From Malaya genurostris (taxonomy: Eukaryota; Arthropoda; Insecta; Diptera; Culicidae), in contig NC_080572.1 in the NCBI RefSeq assembly GCF_030247185.1, positions 304,221,656 to 304,285,655 on the forward strand: a stretch of 64,000 bases of DNA, in the 5' to 3' direction. A program made the translations under genes and the position numbers. Below the pieces are notes generated by a model, which ran no database searches, was not told the DNA's origin, and was given only the letters and a program-made list of their open reading frames with translations. The first letter of the stretch is position 1. Each line of letters begins with the position of its first letter. This document shows positions 63,355-64,000 of the stretch, piece after piece.

Positions 63355-64000
63355 AATGCTCGATCTTTGAAATCGAGTGAAGATGAATTTTATAATTTTC
63401 TCAAAGTTCACAAAATTCATATTGCCATTGTGACAGAAACTTTTCTTAAACCAAATGTCAAATTGAAAAGTAATCCACATTATGTGGTTCATCGATTTGA
63501 CAGGTTTACTGGAATGGGTGGTGGAGTTGCCATTTTTGTCCAACGGCAAATTAAACATCTAGTTTTACCTTCTTTCAATACTAAAGTTATTGAACGCTTG
63601 GGAATCGAAGTTGAAACCATTCATGGAATTTATTTCATCGCTGGAGCATATTTGCTATTCCAATGCACCGGCAAACAATTAAATCTCTTTAAAGGCGATT
63701 TGCAAAAACTCACAAGATATCGACCGAAAATTTTCGTAATAGGGGACTTAAATGCTAAGCATGTCCAGTGTCCAGCAAAATAACAGTAATGGTAAAATAC
63801 TTCATAATCAACTCTCAGCTGGTTACTTCACAGTTCTTCATCCCAGTAATCCGACTTGTTTCTCTTCCGTGAAAAACCCGTCTACAATTGATCTGGTTCT
63901 AACGTATCAAAGTCACATTTGTAGTGAACTGATTACTTATGCTGACTTTAACTTAGATCATCTTCCTGTAACATTCAGACTTTCCAACGAAGCTATAATT
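63340..64000 (+). pseudogene. LINE ORF2 endonuclease domain (partial, at window edge)
   Basis: LNILN*NARSLKSSEDEFYNF opens the apurinic-type endonuclease, then HKIHIAIVTETFLKP (catalytic Glu), HRFDRFTGMGGGVAIFVQRQ, KIFVIGDLNAKHVQC (Asp/Asn) and, in another frame after 63783, DLVLTYQSHICSELITYADF and NLDHLPVTF (the SDHLPV-type His motif; here LDHLPVTF). A TAG at 63352-63354 lies in the expected N-W/N-ARS region and one frameshift lies near 63780. The rest is outside the window. Confidence 0.83.

Larger units (their letters stand above)
60700..64000 (+). mobile_element. Jockey-type LINE (gag and endonuclease), truncated by window end
   Basis: The order is: 5' UTR 60700-61068 with CAGTCGGTGTTGAACAGTC at the start, ORF1 gag from 61069 with CCHC knuckles, then ORF2 endonuclease from about 63340 running off the window. 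The gag is interrupted by an independent LINE fragment (61676-62652). Several stops and frameshifts show it is not functional. The style of gag and endonuclease suits Juan/Jockey elements of mosquitoes. Confidence 0.85.

Overview
The window is eukaryotic and looks like a mosquito chromosome, probably of the culicine (Aedes-like) type. The reasons are intron-containing insect genes with short 50-100 bp introns beside 6 kb introns stuffed with repeats, a strongly AT-rich background, and a very dense load of transposons of kinds known from mosquitoes (mariner, ITmD37D and ITmD37E Tc1-like elements, Jockey-type and RNase H-bearing LINEs, a tRNA-derived SINE, many MITEs). No prokaryotic operon, CRISPR array, bacterial RNA gene or viral genome was seen. 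Species cannot be settled from the sequence alone.

Three real host genes were found and their exons joined in frame. (1) 15814-18892, minus: a Topors-type RING E3 ligase (3 exons, 983 aa). (2) 26923-46103, plus: aspartyl/asparaginyl beta-hydroxylase (ASPH; 14 coding exons, 1164 aa), with a second internal terminal exon that would give a non-catalytic acidic isoform of about 943 aa. (3) 58057-59991, minus: a secreted carboxylesterase (5 exons, 558 aa) with a complete catalytic triad. They have no evident shared pathway; they are ordinary neighbours in a repeat-rich region.

Layout: 1-2500 mostly featureless; 2500-5250 a repeat holding two mariner copies; 5250-15650 repeats, LINE relics and a 3.1 kb inverted-terminal-repeat element; 15.8-18.9 kb Topors; 19.5-21.5 kb a foldback-type element; 23-26.5 kb several MITEs; 26.9-46.1 kb ASPH with transposons in its two large introns; 46.8-54.7 kb a broken Jockey-type LINE split by a nearly intact 6.1 kb RNase H-bearing LINE; 54.7-58.0 kb a culicine-type repeat array with a GT microsatellite and a SINE; 58.0-60.0 kb the carboxylesterase; 60.7-64.0 kb a Jockey-type LINE whose gag is interrupted by another LINE fragment, running off the end.

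The most informative part is the transposon stratigraphy. Several insertions can be proved inside this window because an empty site or an exact target-site duplication is visible. These are mariner A and a TTAA element (reciprocal empty sites in two copies of one repeat), the 6.1 kb LINE (13 bp duplication), the SINE (9 bp), an hAT-type MITE (8 bp) and the ITmD37E element inside a MITE. I found no clear candidate for a wholly new biological system.
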